Assembly: GCA_938041695.1 (NCBI GenBank) | Contig: CALISI010000082.1 | Coordinates: 1-28,151 of the forward strand | Origin: an uncultured Actinomyces sp. | GTDB lineage: Bacteria > Actinomycetota > Actinomycetes > Actinomycetales > Actinomycetaceae | DNA: 28,151 nt | Direction: 5' to 3' | Part shown: positions 1-8,769 of the stretch, one piece after another | Layout: each line of letters begins with the position of its first letter | Numbering within the stretch: the first letter of the stretch is position 1 | Translations under genes and position numbers: made by a program | Notes under the pieces: model-generated | What the model was told of the DNA's origin: nothing | Seen by the model: only the letters and a program-made list of their open reading frames with translations | The model's database searches: none

Positions 1-81
1 CCTCCGAACAGCATCACCGCTACACGAAAATTGCTTACACCCTATGACACCGCCGTTAGGGAACTGGTCGGCTCCGGTTTT

Positions 82-1540
82 CCGGCTCTTCAGAGTTGGG
101 GGTGGGTGGAGGCGTCGAGGCCTCCTGTGATGAGGGGCATTCGGAGTTGGTAGTTGGTGGGGTTGGGGTAGCCTCTGGCGGTGCGTCTGCCTAGTTCGAT
201 AATGTCCGTTGATTGCTTCAGTGGGGTGCGTTGCTGGCTCCGGCTGTGTCGAAGTAGGCGTCGAGTACGTCCTTCCATTTGCGTAGGGTCCGGCCTAGGC
301 GAGCGATGTCGGGGATGGGACACGTTGGTAGGCGCTCGATGAGACGAGCGGCCAGGCGTCGTCCTTGGGCGGGTGTGGCTTGGTGGAAGACGTCTCGGAC
401 TTGCTGGGCGCAGTGGTAGGCGACTTCAACACTGATATACGCTTCATTTGCCGCGAAGGCTGCGCGGAGTCGTTCTCGTTGACGCTTCGTGAGCCGATCA
501 CGCGAGGCACGCAAAAGAAGCCGGATTTGATAGAGGGGATCGCCTGTGCGCCTGTGGTGACCGGTCGTGTCTTGCTGGACGCGCCGGCGCACCTCACCTG
601 GGGCGTCACCGGCGAGCTTGACGATGTGACAGGCGTCGAGGACGCTGGTTGCGTCTTGGAGCTGATCATCAATGGCGTTCTTGCTGTCCCTTGGAAGGGA
701 TCCAGCCTCCGATTCGCACCCCCGCACAAAAGTCTTCGCCGCGCTCGGCCAGCCAGTTCTCATACACGGTGCCAGACCTGCCAGGCACCAGGTCCAACAA
801 CCGGGCCGTGGGATGATCCTTCCCGCGTGTCAGGTCCACGATGCCGGTGAGCTCACGTGGGCCCCGCCGGCGTCGGTCCTGATGGTGCCACACGCCTCTC
901 ATCAACCCCCAATACCCGAACCCCTGCGAAACGGGCGGGGTCATCAGATGCGGCTTGCAGGCACGGCTTGATATGGGACCACACAGTGTTCCACGTGGTT
1001 CCTAACTGGCGGGCCAGCCCCAAGATAGTGGCTCCCTCGAAGCGCAACTGACCGATCGCCCAGCGGATCGCCCGCACACCCAGACGCGCCCTGGGAGCAC
1101 ACACCGAGTGGTTCTGCTCAGTGAAGGTCGCGATCTGGCAGGTGTGTTCGCGGCATATCCAGCGCCGCTTAAACCACCGGAACCTTGCCGGGACCCCGGC
1201 CCCGGGCGCGTCGATCACCTCCACCACCACACGCCCGTGACCTTGAGCGATTCAGCCCACACCCAGGGCAGCCAGCACAGCGATCACAGGACTCTATGTC
1301 GAGCATCAGAGCATCTGGGGTGCGAGCCACACTCATCAGATGGAAGCCCTCCAAACCGACCAGCAGATCACACCGATCACAACGATCAAGCGACACGGAG
1401 CAGCAGCAGGTAGGGTGAGACACCGCCCGAGGTCCCTGACGACAGCGGGGGAACAAGTCCGCCCATCACCTGGGACCTCGACCTCTACCCCCAACCCCCG
1501 ACCAACACCCGGTCACCCACACTCAACTCGGAAGAGCCGG
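82..1540 (-). mobile_element. Decayed ISL3-family insertion sequence
   Basis: The ends are imperfect inverted repeats. The left end at 82-98 reads CCGGCTCTTCAGAGTTG, and the reverse complement of 1524-1540 reads CCGGCTCTTCCGAGTTG, 16 of 17 identical. A GGCTCTTC start is typical of ISL3 elements. If the true ends are the GG at 84 and 1538, the flanks share GGTTT (76-80 and 1539-1543), possibly the rest of an 8-bp target duplication. The interior is filled by one broken transposase read on the minus strand. The element is about 1.46 kb, a usual size for the family, and looks immobile. Confidence 0.85.
90..1456 (-). pseudogene. ISL3-family transposase, multiply frameshifted
   Basis: Pieces of one ISL3 transposase follow each other in the right order but in changing frames. 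They are an N-terminal part with a CPGCG zinc-ribbon motif (about 1456-1251), a piece with VVVEVIDAPGAGVPARFRW and a helix-turn-helix region (about 1235-900), VWHHQDRRRRGPRELTGIVD (about 893-705), LDPFQG, KNAIDDQLQDATSVLDACH (about 680-230), and the family tail IIELGRRTARGYPNPTNYQL, ending at TGA 92-90. Frame changes lie near 1251, 898, 703, 682, 225 and 205. At 1251 a single extra base is visible, turning an expected Leu-Ile-Ala-Gln into another frame. In intact relatives this enzyme cuts and rejoins the IS ends. Here no full-length protein can be made. The family call rests on recognised motifs, not on a search. Confidence 0.88.
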
Positions 1541-1773
1541 TTTAGTCAAGATCATGTAGCGAGCTACCGCGTACCGGCTCTGTATCAGCAATCGATCGAC
1601 GATGGTGCAGCAGGATTACGCCTCCGCCTGGCTTGTTTGCAAACGCGCTCAAAGTCGGACCCAGCTGCTCCGGCGAGTACTCCGAAAAGGTCTTTGCCTC
1701 AATCGAAGTGGTATCTCCACCATGCAGCTCAAGCACAGCCAGGGCTCCCAGCAGGTCATCGCGATCTAATCAT
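1541..1773 (-). pseudogene. 5' remnant of AlbA_2/Schlafen-type ATP-binding protein gene
   Basis: Read leftward, the frame gives LDRDDLLGALAVLELHGGDT, then TSIEAKTF, LGPTLSAFANKPGGGVILL. This is the start of an AlbA_2 (Schlafen AAA_4-like) domain: an acidic-Lys pair (IEAK), then SAFANxxGGxIxLG. The likely original start is ATG at 1773-1771, giving M-I-D-R-D, but one extra A puts the ATG out of frame; in frame only a GTG at 1736 is available. The recognisable domain stops near 1608. About 65 bases of unrelated-looking sequence follow, then the IS end at 1540, so more than three quarters of the gene is missing. Such proteins are usually mobile, often fused to a C-terminal winged helix, and poorly characterised. 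Domain naming is by motif recall; loss of the gene is seen directly. Confidence 0.6.
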
Positions 1774-1913
1774 AGACCCCGGTTTCTATCTCATAGAACT
1801 GCCCGTCTATCTCATAGAACCCCACTTCTATGTCATAGAAGCCCATTTCTATCTCATAGAACCCTTCATTGCCCCCATAGAGGTTCATAGAAGAGAGGAG
1901 GCGCATCATAGAG
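1771..1913. repeat. 21-bp-period array of TTCTAT-N3-ATAGAA palindromes
   Basis: The half-site CATAGA (followed by A, C or G) starts at 1771, 1792, 1813, 1834, 1855 and 1876, exactly 21 bp apart. A second pair at 1886 and 1907 is also 21 bp apart but shifted by 10 bp. Four units carry both arms: 1784-1798, 1805-1819, 1826-1840 and 1847-1861. The unit at 1826 is a perfect 15-mer, TTCTATGTCATAGAA. Intervals between units are only 6-7 bp. The array begins on the presumed start codon of the AlbA_2 remnant and extends upstream of it. A 21-bp period places every site on the same face of the helix, which suggests a cooperative operator array or an iteron-like element. It is not a CRISPR. Confidence 0.85.
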
Positions 1914-2134
1914 AGACTTTAAGAGCACGAGGCCAGAGCCGGAGCATGAGGCCCGAACCGAAGCACACGTCACGGCGCAACGCCAGGTCCTACACATGCA
2001 CGCAGATGTTTCACGTGAAACATCCACCGGTTGCCCGCACGACCAAACTCGTTCATCCCAGAAGCAGAACGGGGCACCACCCCTCGGCAGCGCCCCGCTC
2101 GTTCACGAGCAGCTCGGAAGCCTGAGCCAGGACC
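1914..2134. other. Intergenic stretch with one parS site
   Basis: I see no gene between the palindrome array and the stop of the permease gene. The only clear element is a perfect parS at 2007-2022. A short stem (CGGGGC/GCCCCG near 2068-2095) could end the transporter operon but lacks a T-run. Confidence 0.5.
2007..2022. other. parS site (ParB-binding)
   Basis: TGTTTCACGTGAAACA, a perfect 16-bp palindrome identical to the canonical bacterial parS. It is the outermost site in the window, about 11.4 kb from parB, in the gap left of the transporter operon. Confidence 0.93.
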
Positions 2135-3045
2135 TCACCCCCGCCTCTCGCGCAATGTCCGCGCGAGGAGGCCATGCCTCGGCGCGAAGACCCAGGCGAG
2201 GCCGAAGCACGCGGTGAGTACCAGGACGATCGTGGCGCCCGTGGGCACGTCCAGCGCCCACGACAGGTACAGGCCCACCAGGCCCCCGGAAGCCCCGAGC
2301 ACGGGCGACAGGATCATCATCGTCCCCAGGCGGTCGCACAGGAGCCGCGCCGTAGCCGCGGGGGTCACCAACAAAGCAAGCACCAGGACGTTGCCGATCG
2401 TCTGCACCGAGATCACGACAGCCAGGGCGACGGCGACGTACAGGGAGAGATCGGCCAGCAGCACGTGCACGCCCGCCGCCCGCGCACTCTCGCGGTCCAG
2501 GGTCACCGCGACGATGGGCCGGTGCGCCAGGAACAGCATGAGCAACACAAACAACGCGCCAGCCAGCACCACGGGCACATCCGACGCGGGAATGCCCGTG
2601 ATCGATCCGAACAGGAAGTCCTGCAGGCTCCCCGCGTACCCGGGCGCCCGCGCGATGATCGCGACACCCAGCGCAAAGGCGCCGACGAAGAGCACGCCGA
2701 TGACGGAGTCCTCCTTCAGCCTGCGGTTCTGCGCCAACAAGGCCACCAACACGGCGGTCACGACGCCCGCGAGCGCCCCGCCGAGCACGAGGGATCCGCC
2801 GCACACGAAGGCGATCGCCAGGCCCGGGAACACGGAGTGCGCGACGGCGTCGCCGATGAACGCCATGCCGCGCAGGACGACGTGCACGCCGACGCTGCCG
2901 CACACGAGCGCAGCGACGACCGCGATCAGCAGCGCGCGCGGCAGGAACGCCAGCGCGGGATTCGTCAGGTCGCGGAAGAAGTCGTAGGGGCTCAGGAAGT
3001 CCGCCGCCGCGGCGAGGCCACCCCCGGCCGCGTGAATGACGGTGC

Positions 3046-3049
<4 letters not shown>
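2135..3049 (-). CDS. Anchored repeat-type ABC transporter, permease subunit
   Basis: This 304-residue integral membrane protein belongs to the ABC-3 (ZnuB/MntB-like) metal permease family, in the actinobacterial 'anchored repeat' subgroup. It should form the channel that moves a divalent metal, probably zinc, across the membrane. Hydrophobic segments follow throughout: ALLIAVVAALVCGSVGVHVV near residue 38, then a conserved stretch GMAFIGDAVAHSVFPGLAIA (GDAxxHxxxPGxA is the ABC-3 hallmark), then several more to the C-terminus (VFAPRHGLLARTLRERRG). The start ATG at 3049-3047 overlaps the stop of the ATPase gene as ATGA, so translation is coupled. The same frame stays open upstream to 3871, but that part is Arg/Pro-rich shadow inside the ATPase gene. 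It is the last gene of the operon. Confidence 0.9.
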
Positions 3050-3761
<712 letters not shown>

Positions 3762-3765
<4 letters not shown>

Positions 3766-5054
3766 TGCTCCCCTCCCCGATCATTGATACCGGGACCCTC
3801 AGCGCTCTCGCCCGCGCCGGGTGCTCCGGCACTGGGGGACGAGGCCGGGGCCGCTTCCCCGCTTCCCTCACCCTTCGCGGTGGGCAGGGGCGCGAGGAGG
3901 GAGTCTGCCTCGGCGATGGCGGCGGCCTGTTCGGCGCGGCTGCGGCGCGAGCGGGCGACGACGAGCGCGCCGATCACGAGGAGTGACGCCGCGGCGACGG
4001 CGATGATCGCGAGGAAGGCCCAGTCGGGCAGCCCGCCCGACGCGGCACCCGAAGCGGAGGAAGCAGAACCAGCAGGGTCAGCGGCCCCGGAACCAGCGGG
4101 TGCAGCACCAGTGGAAGAAGCAGAGGAAGGAGCGGAAGCGCCATCGGCGGGGGCAGCCGCGGGCGCGGCCATGGCCAGGACATCGGACGCCGACGTCGCG
4201 TCACCGACGGCGAAGCGCAGGGTCGTGGAGGCGCTCACGGCCTCGCCGGCGGTGGTCGTGCCCAGGAAGGTCACGGTCGCCGTGTAGGTGCCGGGCGCGG
4301 AGAACGCCCAGTTGGCGTGCACGTGCGTGCCCGAGTCGATCCACACGTCGCCAGGCGCCGCGCCTGAGTCGGCGAGCAGGAGGGGCTTGCCGAAGGTGCC
4401 GGACTGCAGGAACAGCCACGCGCGGCCGGGGCCGGACACGGGGCCGACGCGCATGGTGAGGCCGCGGTCGATGGTGGCGGTGACGGCGGGGTCCTGCGTG
4501 TTCCAGCCGAGCCACACGACGCCCGGGTTCTGCGTCTGGGGTACGACGTACACGGGCTTCCCAGCAACATCAGCCAGGAAGGGGTAGTCGGCAGAGTCGG
4601 GCGCGGTCATGATGGCCGCATCAGCCACCCGCAGGACGGTCTGGTTGGGGTCGCGCCACACGGCGCCGGTTTCGGCGTCGTGGCGCAGGCCGGCCCGCCA
4701 CTGACCGTCGATCAGGCGTGGCCCGAGGTCGACGTGCCCGACGCTAATCTCCGAGGCCTCATTCGACCACTCTTCATGAGCCGCAACGCTCTGCGCGAGT
4801 TCGGGGTCGGGACTCGGGTCAGCAAAGGAAGAGGGGGCGCCCACGATGACGAGGAAGGCCGACACAAGCAGAGCGCTCAGAGACATGCCGAGGCGGGACA
4901 GCCGGCTAGCCCCGGGGGCGGCGGCGGGGCCTGGCCGGGCTTCGAGATCGACCACTCCGAGCGAAGCTCGCGTGTGGCGATCTCGCGGGCGGGCCGCCGC
5001 CACCGAGGCGAAGAGCCGGCGGCCGGCAGTCAGGCGAGAAGAGAAGGATTTCAT
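3762..5054 (-). CDS. Membrane-anchored single-module wall-repeat protein of the transporter cluster
   Basis: This 430-residue secreted protein has one copy of the actinobacterial surface-anchored repeat module. A long basic N-terminus precedes a signal core (about 57-78, ending SSFADP). The module runs from about 103 (GHVDLGPRLIDGQW) through KPVYVVPQTQNPGVVWLGWN to the signature THVHANWAFSAPGTY and FAVGD (near 270-290). An Ala/Ser/Gly-rich linker leads to one membrane helix (WAFLAIIAVAAASLLVIGAL) and a basic stop-transfer RSRRSR, then an 80-residue Ala/Gly/Pro-rich cytoplasmic tail. There is no sortase motif, so it should sit in the membrane. The ATG at 5054 overlaps the previous stop (ATGA). 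The His-rich signature could bind metal and hand it to the importer, but this is inference. An alternative internal start at Met57 lacks a convincing RBS. Confidence 0.82.
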
Positions 5055-6739
5055 GGCATCTCCTTGCCGCCCAGGCAGCGTGCCAGTGAGCGGGCGTTGT
5101 GTTCCATCATGTCGATGTAGGTGGGTGCTTGGTCGTCGAGGGTGTCGCCGTACAGGGGGCAGATGTCCACGCCCGCGTCGGTGGCGGCGGTACGCAGGGT
5201 GGAGCGGGTGCGCGCCAGGTTGGGTTCGAGGAACACCGCGGGGATCGAGGAGTCGGACAGTGTTGCCTGGAGTTTGATCCGGTCGGCGATGGAGGGTTCG
5301 ACGCTGGGGTTGGGCGCGACGAAGCCGGCGACGGTGAGCCCGTAGGCGTTGGCCAGGTACGCGTACGCGTCGTTCGTGGTGACGAGTTTTCGTCGCTCCT
5401 CGGGGATGGATGCGATGGTCGAGGCCACGGTCGCGTCGAGCTCGTCGAGGCGCGTCAGGTAGGCGGCTGCGTTGGCCCGGTAGGTGGCCTCACCGTCGGG
5501 GTCGACGGAGATCAGCGTGTCGCGGATGACGCGCACGTACGCCTGGGCGTTGTGGACGTCGTGCCACAGGTGGGGGTCGATGTCGCCGTGGACGTGCTTG
5601 CCGAGGACCGCCTGGGGCAGCATGTACACGTTCGCGCCGGGCTCGCCGATGAAGCGGAACGAGGCCTCCCCGGGGATCGTCGTGAGCGCGCGGGTGGGCA
5701 CTTCGATGACGACGTGGTTGAGGTCGGTGCATTCCATGGTGGAGGCGACGGCCGCGCCCGTGGTTCCTGCGCCCACGCAGGGGGCCGAGGCCTCGTCCCC
5801 GCTGAGTGCTCCGGCGTCGGAGGCGAGTTCGACGCGCTTGGTGGTGAGGTTGACGGTGATGTCGGCGTGGCCGGCGCGCAGGATGCGTCGGCCTTCGGCG
5901 GCGGCGATGTCCTCGGGCGGGGTGCCGACGGCGAAGACGGCGGTGCCTTCCCCGACGCTGACCGGCGTGGCGCCGGGGGTGGTGCGCAGGTTGGCGCGGA
6001 AGTGGACGCGGTACACGCCGGGGGCGGTGAACGCCCAGCTCATGTGCTGGTGGGCGTCGGCGGGCAGCTGCGCGGTGTCGGTGTCGTATCCGGTGGCGGC
6101 GTTGAAGCCGTCGGAGGACGCGAAGGCGATCTCCGGTTGCCCGAACGACGTGGTGAGGTACGCGGCGACCTGGCCGGACCCGTCGACGCCGGTGGTCGTC
6201 AGGTCGATCTGCGAGGCGCGGGTGGCCCCCATGTCGGTGCCGTCGCCCCACACGCGCATGCCGAGCCACGGGGTGTCGAGGGCGCGGTCTTCGACGAGGG
6301 GGAGGATGGTGGCACCGTTCTTGGCGGCCTCCTCGGCGACGGAGACGGAGCGCGAGCCGGCGGGCAGGTTGGAGTCGAGGGCGCGGATGAGGGCGTGCTC
6401 CTCGAGCATGAGGTAGTTGGAGAAGGCGACGTCCGCGTAGGCCACGTCGCGCACGGTGCGCAGGGAGGGTTCCCACGAGTGCGGGTCCGCCCCGTTGGGC
6501 ACCATCTGCGTGACGTGGACACGGTCTCCGGCGACACCCCGCACGAGGTCGGCGAGGATGCCTGTCGTGGCGACGACGCGCAATTCACCGTCGGCTGCTG
6601 GGTCGGGCGCGGGCGCGCACCCTGCCAGGGTCGCCGTGAGCGCTAACGTCGAGGCAGCGAGCACACACCCACTCCCCCGCCACCCACGGAAGGGGAGGCG
6701 GGGGATGAGGGAGAGTCGTCCTCGTGAATGAGGGGTCAC
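5051..6739 (-). CDS. Lipoprotein metal-binding receptor (ZnuA/TroA-like) with inserted wall-repeat module
   Basis: A 562-residue ABC substrate-binding lipoprotein; the lipobox LAGC places the lipidated Cys at 41. The TroA-type lobes are split. The N-lobe has VVATTGILADLVRGVAG and PNGADPHSWEPS (metal ligand His87). The C-lobe begins at KHVHGDIDPHLWHD (His390) and continues with TTNDAYAYLANAYGL, VFLEPN and GDTLDD (Asp531/532). Between them, about 155-380, lies a wall-repeat module in two parts: first the C-half (PWLGMRVWG...HQHMSWAFTAPGVY...FAVG), then the N-half (GHADITVN...GANVYMLPQAVLG), the reverse of the neighbouring surface proteins. Asn456 stands where ZnuA/TroA proteins usually have a ligand His (TSHDAF). 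The start is GTG at 6739, overlapping the previous stop (GTGA). The frame stays open to 7258, but that is shadow. Zinc or manganese is the likely ligand. Confidence 0.88.
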   Translation of the reverse strand: MTPHSRGRLSLIPRLPFRGWRGSGCVLAASTLALTATLAGCAPAPDPAADGELRVVATTGILADLVRGVAGDRVHVTQMVPNGADPHSWEPSLRTVRDVAYADVAFSNYLMLEEHALIRALDSNLPAGSRSVSVAEEAAKNGATILPLVEDRALDTPWLGMRVWGDGTDMGATRASQIDLTTTGVDGSGQVAAYLTTSFGQPEIAFASSDGFNAATGYDTDTAQLPADAHQHMSWAFTAPGVYRVHFRANLRTTPGATPVSVGEGTAVFAVGTPPEDIAAAEGRRILRAGHADITVNLTTKRVELASDAGALSGDEASAPCVGAGTTGAAVASTMECTDLNHVVIEVPTRALTTIPGEASFRFIGEPGANVYMLPQAVLGKHVHGDIDPHLWHDVHNAQAYVRVIRDTLISVDPDGEATYRANAAAYLTRLDELDATVASTIASIPEERRKLVTTNDAYAYLANAYGLTVAGFVAPNPSVEPSIADRIKLQATLSDSSIPAVFLEPNLARTRSTLRTAATDAGVDICPLYGDTLDDQAPTYIDMMEHNARSLARCLGGKEMP

Positions 6740-8667
6740 AGCGTTGCGCGCAGGTTGCGGCGGCGTCCGATCGCGCCCACCCACACGCAGGCCGCGCCCG
6801 TGAGCGCCCACGTCAGGGAGACGACGGTCAGGGGGATGGTGTCGGCGCCGGTGGTGGCCAGGGAGAGGTCGCAGTCCTTGCCGGAGGCGGTGCGGCCGAC
6901 GACCTGGGAGACCATGGGGCGGCCATTGGGGCCGGTCGTGCCCGTGGCGGTGAGGTCCCCACCCGAGCCGAAGCCGCTGCCCGCGAGCGCCGCACCGTTG
7001 GGGGTGACGCGCATGGAGATGGTCAGCGTGTAGGTGCCGGGCGCGGTGAACACCCAGTTCTGGTGGGCGTGCGTGTTGGCGCCGAGCGTGTAGCCGGTGC
7101 CGGGGCCGTCGAAGACGTGCTCGCCGACGCCGGAGCCGAGCGCTCCCGCGTTGAAGACGGCGACGCGTCCGGGGCCTTCGACGGCGTCGAGGGTGAACTG
7201 GACGGGGCCGGTGGTGCCGGTGACGATTTCTTCGCGCTGGGAGTTCAGGCCGAGCCACGGCACGCCCGCGATCTGGGTCGACGGAATCAGCCAGACGCTG
7301 GAGCCGGGGGTGGCGACGAAGCCGAGGTCAGCGGGCGCGGTGATGCGCGCGGCGTCACCGAGGGCGAAGGTTAGGGACGAGGGGTCGACCCACTGTGCGG
7401 GCTGGGTGCGGTCGTCCTTGATGCGGGCGACGAGGGTGCCGTTTTCGATGGCGGGGCCCAGGTCGAAGTGGCCGTCGGTAGCGTTGCCGGAGGCGCCGTC
7501 GCCGACGCTCACGGTCAGCGTCGTGCGCGCGGTGTTCGCGGGCGCTTGGGACGAGGCCAGGGTGGCGGCCTCGGCCTCGGTGGCCTCGCGGGTGATGCGG
7601 GTGGCGACGCAGCGCTCACCGCCGGTCGTGCCGGAGGTGGTGCGCGCGCCCGAGGCGGGGGCGGGGTTCGCGCCCGTCGTCGTGCCGGTGGTGCCGGTCG
7701 TTCCCGAGGTCGGGGCGGGTGCCGGGGCGCTGGGCGTTCCCGTGGCACCGCCCTCGCCCTCATCCTGGGCGCCCTGGTTGTTCGTGGAGCTCACGGAGCC
7801 GGGGCCCACGCCGGGGGCGGGCTGGGCCTGGTCGGTGGATGGTGCTTGCGTGTACTGGGCGAGGCACGAGGCCTCGTCGGCGACGTCGATCGTGTAGGTG
7901 CGGGCCGCGGACTGGGCGGAGGCCGCGCCGGTGGCGCCGGGGGTCCACGCGCTGGCCTGGACGGTCAGCGTGTAGCGGCCAGCGCGCGTGAAGAGCCAGT
8001 TGACGTGCTTGTGGGCGGCGTAGGGCTGGTCGACGTCGTCACCCTCGGGCGCCAGGTCGAAGCTGCCATCATTGGTGACCGCCTTGGTGCCCTCGGTGAA
8101 GCTGGAGGTAAAGGCGTAGATGCGGCCGTTCTCCGGGCCCGTGTAGGAGATGTGGAAGCGCGCGGCGTCATATCCGCCGGCCGTGACGCCCAGGGTGTCC
8201 CAGCCGGGCCACAGCACGGTGGCCTGGTTGTCACCGGACTGGCCGAGCAGGTAGGCGGCGGCGGGAGCGCCGGTCGCCTGGCTGACGGAGGCGGGGATCT
8301 GGGTGAACGTGGACTTGTTGACGGCGAGCAGCGTCTGCTCAGGTTCGCGCATAACGCCGGAGCCCGTGGCGTCCTCCTTGATGCGCAGGGTGAGCGCGCC
8401 GGACGCGTCGGAGGTCAGGTCGAAGATGTCGGCGTGGCCACGGTCCAGGGTGACCGTGGTGCCGGCGGGGGCGGTGCGCATGACGGCGCAGGTACTCACG
8501 TCGGCCTCGGACGAGGTCGTGGCGTTCGCGGTGTCGGCCTCGACGGCGGTGGCCTCGTCGGAGGCGTGTGCCGCTCCGGGCACGAGTAAGGAGGTGGCCG
8601 CGAGGGCCATGGCGGCGAAAGCACGGGCAGCTGCGCGGCCCGGGTTCCGGTGCTTCGTGGGGTTCAT
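6736..8667 (-). CDS. Sortase-anchored surface protein with two wall-repeat modules
   Basis: This 643-residue first gene of the operon encodes a secreted, wall-linked protein. The signal peptide runs to about residue 35 (LLVPGAAHA). Module 1 spans about 75-270 (RGHADIFDLTSDASG ... AAHKHVNWLFTRAGRYTL) and module 2 about 385-570 (DGHFDLGPAIENG ... NTHAHQNWVFTAPGTYTL), joined by a Gly/Thr/Pro/Ala linker. The C-terminus is a sorting signal: LATTG (603-607), a hydrophobic stretch LTVVSLTWALTGAACVWVGAIG, and RRRNLR. LAxTG is the motif favoured by class E sortases in high-GC actinobacteria. The ATG at 8667-8665 has GAGGA upstream. The protein probably captures metal, or a metal-carrying host molecule, at the surface and feeds the lipoprotein receptor. 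Adhesin function alone is an alternative. Confidence 0.85.
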   Translation of the reverse strand: MNPTKHRNPGRAAARAFAAMALAATSLLVPGAAHASDEATAVEADTANATTSSEADVSTCAVMRTAPAGTTVTLDRGHADIFDLTSDASGALTLRIKEDATGSGVMREPEQTLLAVNKSTFTQIPASVSQATGAPAAAYLLGQSGDNQATVLWPGWDTLGVTAGGYDAARFHISYTGPENGRIYAFTSSFTEGTKAVTNDGSFDLAPEGDDVDQPYAAHKHVNWLFTRAGRYTLTVQASAWTPGATGAASAQSAARTYTIDVADEASCLAQYTQAPSTDQAQPAPGVGPGSVSSTNNQGAQDEGEGGATGTPSAPAPAPTSGTTGTTGTTTGANPAPASGARTTSGTTGGERCVATRITREATEAEAATLASSQAPANTARTTLTVSVGDGASGNATDGHFDLGPAIENGTLVARIKDDRTQPAQWVDPSSLTFALGDAARITAPADLGFVATPGSSVWLIPSTQIAGVPWLGLNSQREEIVTGTTGPVQFTLDAVEGPGRVAVFNAGALGSGVGEHVFDGPGTGYTLGANTHAHQNWVFTAPGTYTLTISMRVTPNGAALAGSGFGSGGDLTATGTTGPNGRPMVSQVVGRTASGKDCDLSLATTGADTIPLTVVSLTWALTGAACVWVGAIGRRRNLRATL

Positions 8668-8701
8668 GAGGGGGTCCTCTAGGTGCGTTGCACATGAATA
8701 T

Positions 8702-8722
8702 GAATGAGAATCGTTATCATTC
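8702..8722. promoter_or_regulatory. Zur-like operator
   Basis: An imperfect palindrome centred on 8712: arms GAATGA and TCATTC, with AA and TT inside (core TGAGAATCGTTATCA). It matches the general actinobacterial Zur box pattern (ATGATAATCATTTTCAT type). It overlaps the -10 of the operon promoter, the expected place for a repressor. It does not look like a DtxR/IdeR box. Confidence 0.72.
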
Positions 8723-8747
8723 TATGCTTGCTGACCCAGAGCTGCAA
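8719..8747 (-). promoter_or_regulatory. Promoter of the anchored-repeat transporter operon
   Basis: On the minus strand -35 TTGCAG (8747-8742), a 17-bp spacer and -10 TAGAAT (8724-8719) form a good sigma-70-type promoter about 52 bp upstream of the ATG at 8667. The operator at 8702-8722 covers the -10 and the start point. Confidence 0.65.
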
Positions 8748-8769
8748 AGTCCTAGCCCCGCTGGGCTCG

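Noticed and set aside
1771..1913. CRISPR array
   Set aside because: The intervals between palindromes are only 6-7 bp, too short to be spacers, and there are no cas genes.
1340..2125. Plus-strand ORF of 261 codons with FYLIEP/FYVIEA 7-residue repeats
   Set aside because: The repeat is only the 21-bp palindrome array read in frame; the rest crosses an IS end, a pseudogene and a parS, with no RBS and odd composition.
5099..6646. 515-codon plus-strand ORF opposite the metal receptor
   Set aside because: Antisense shadow; the minus strand has a lipobox, ligand motifs and coupled starts.
8702..8722. Iron box (DtxR/IdeR)
   Set aside because: The DtxR consensus TTAGGTTAGCCTAACC is not matched; the TGAnAAT...TTATCA pattern fits Fur-family Zur better.
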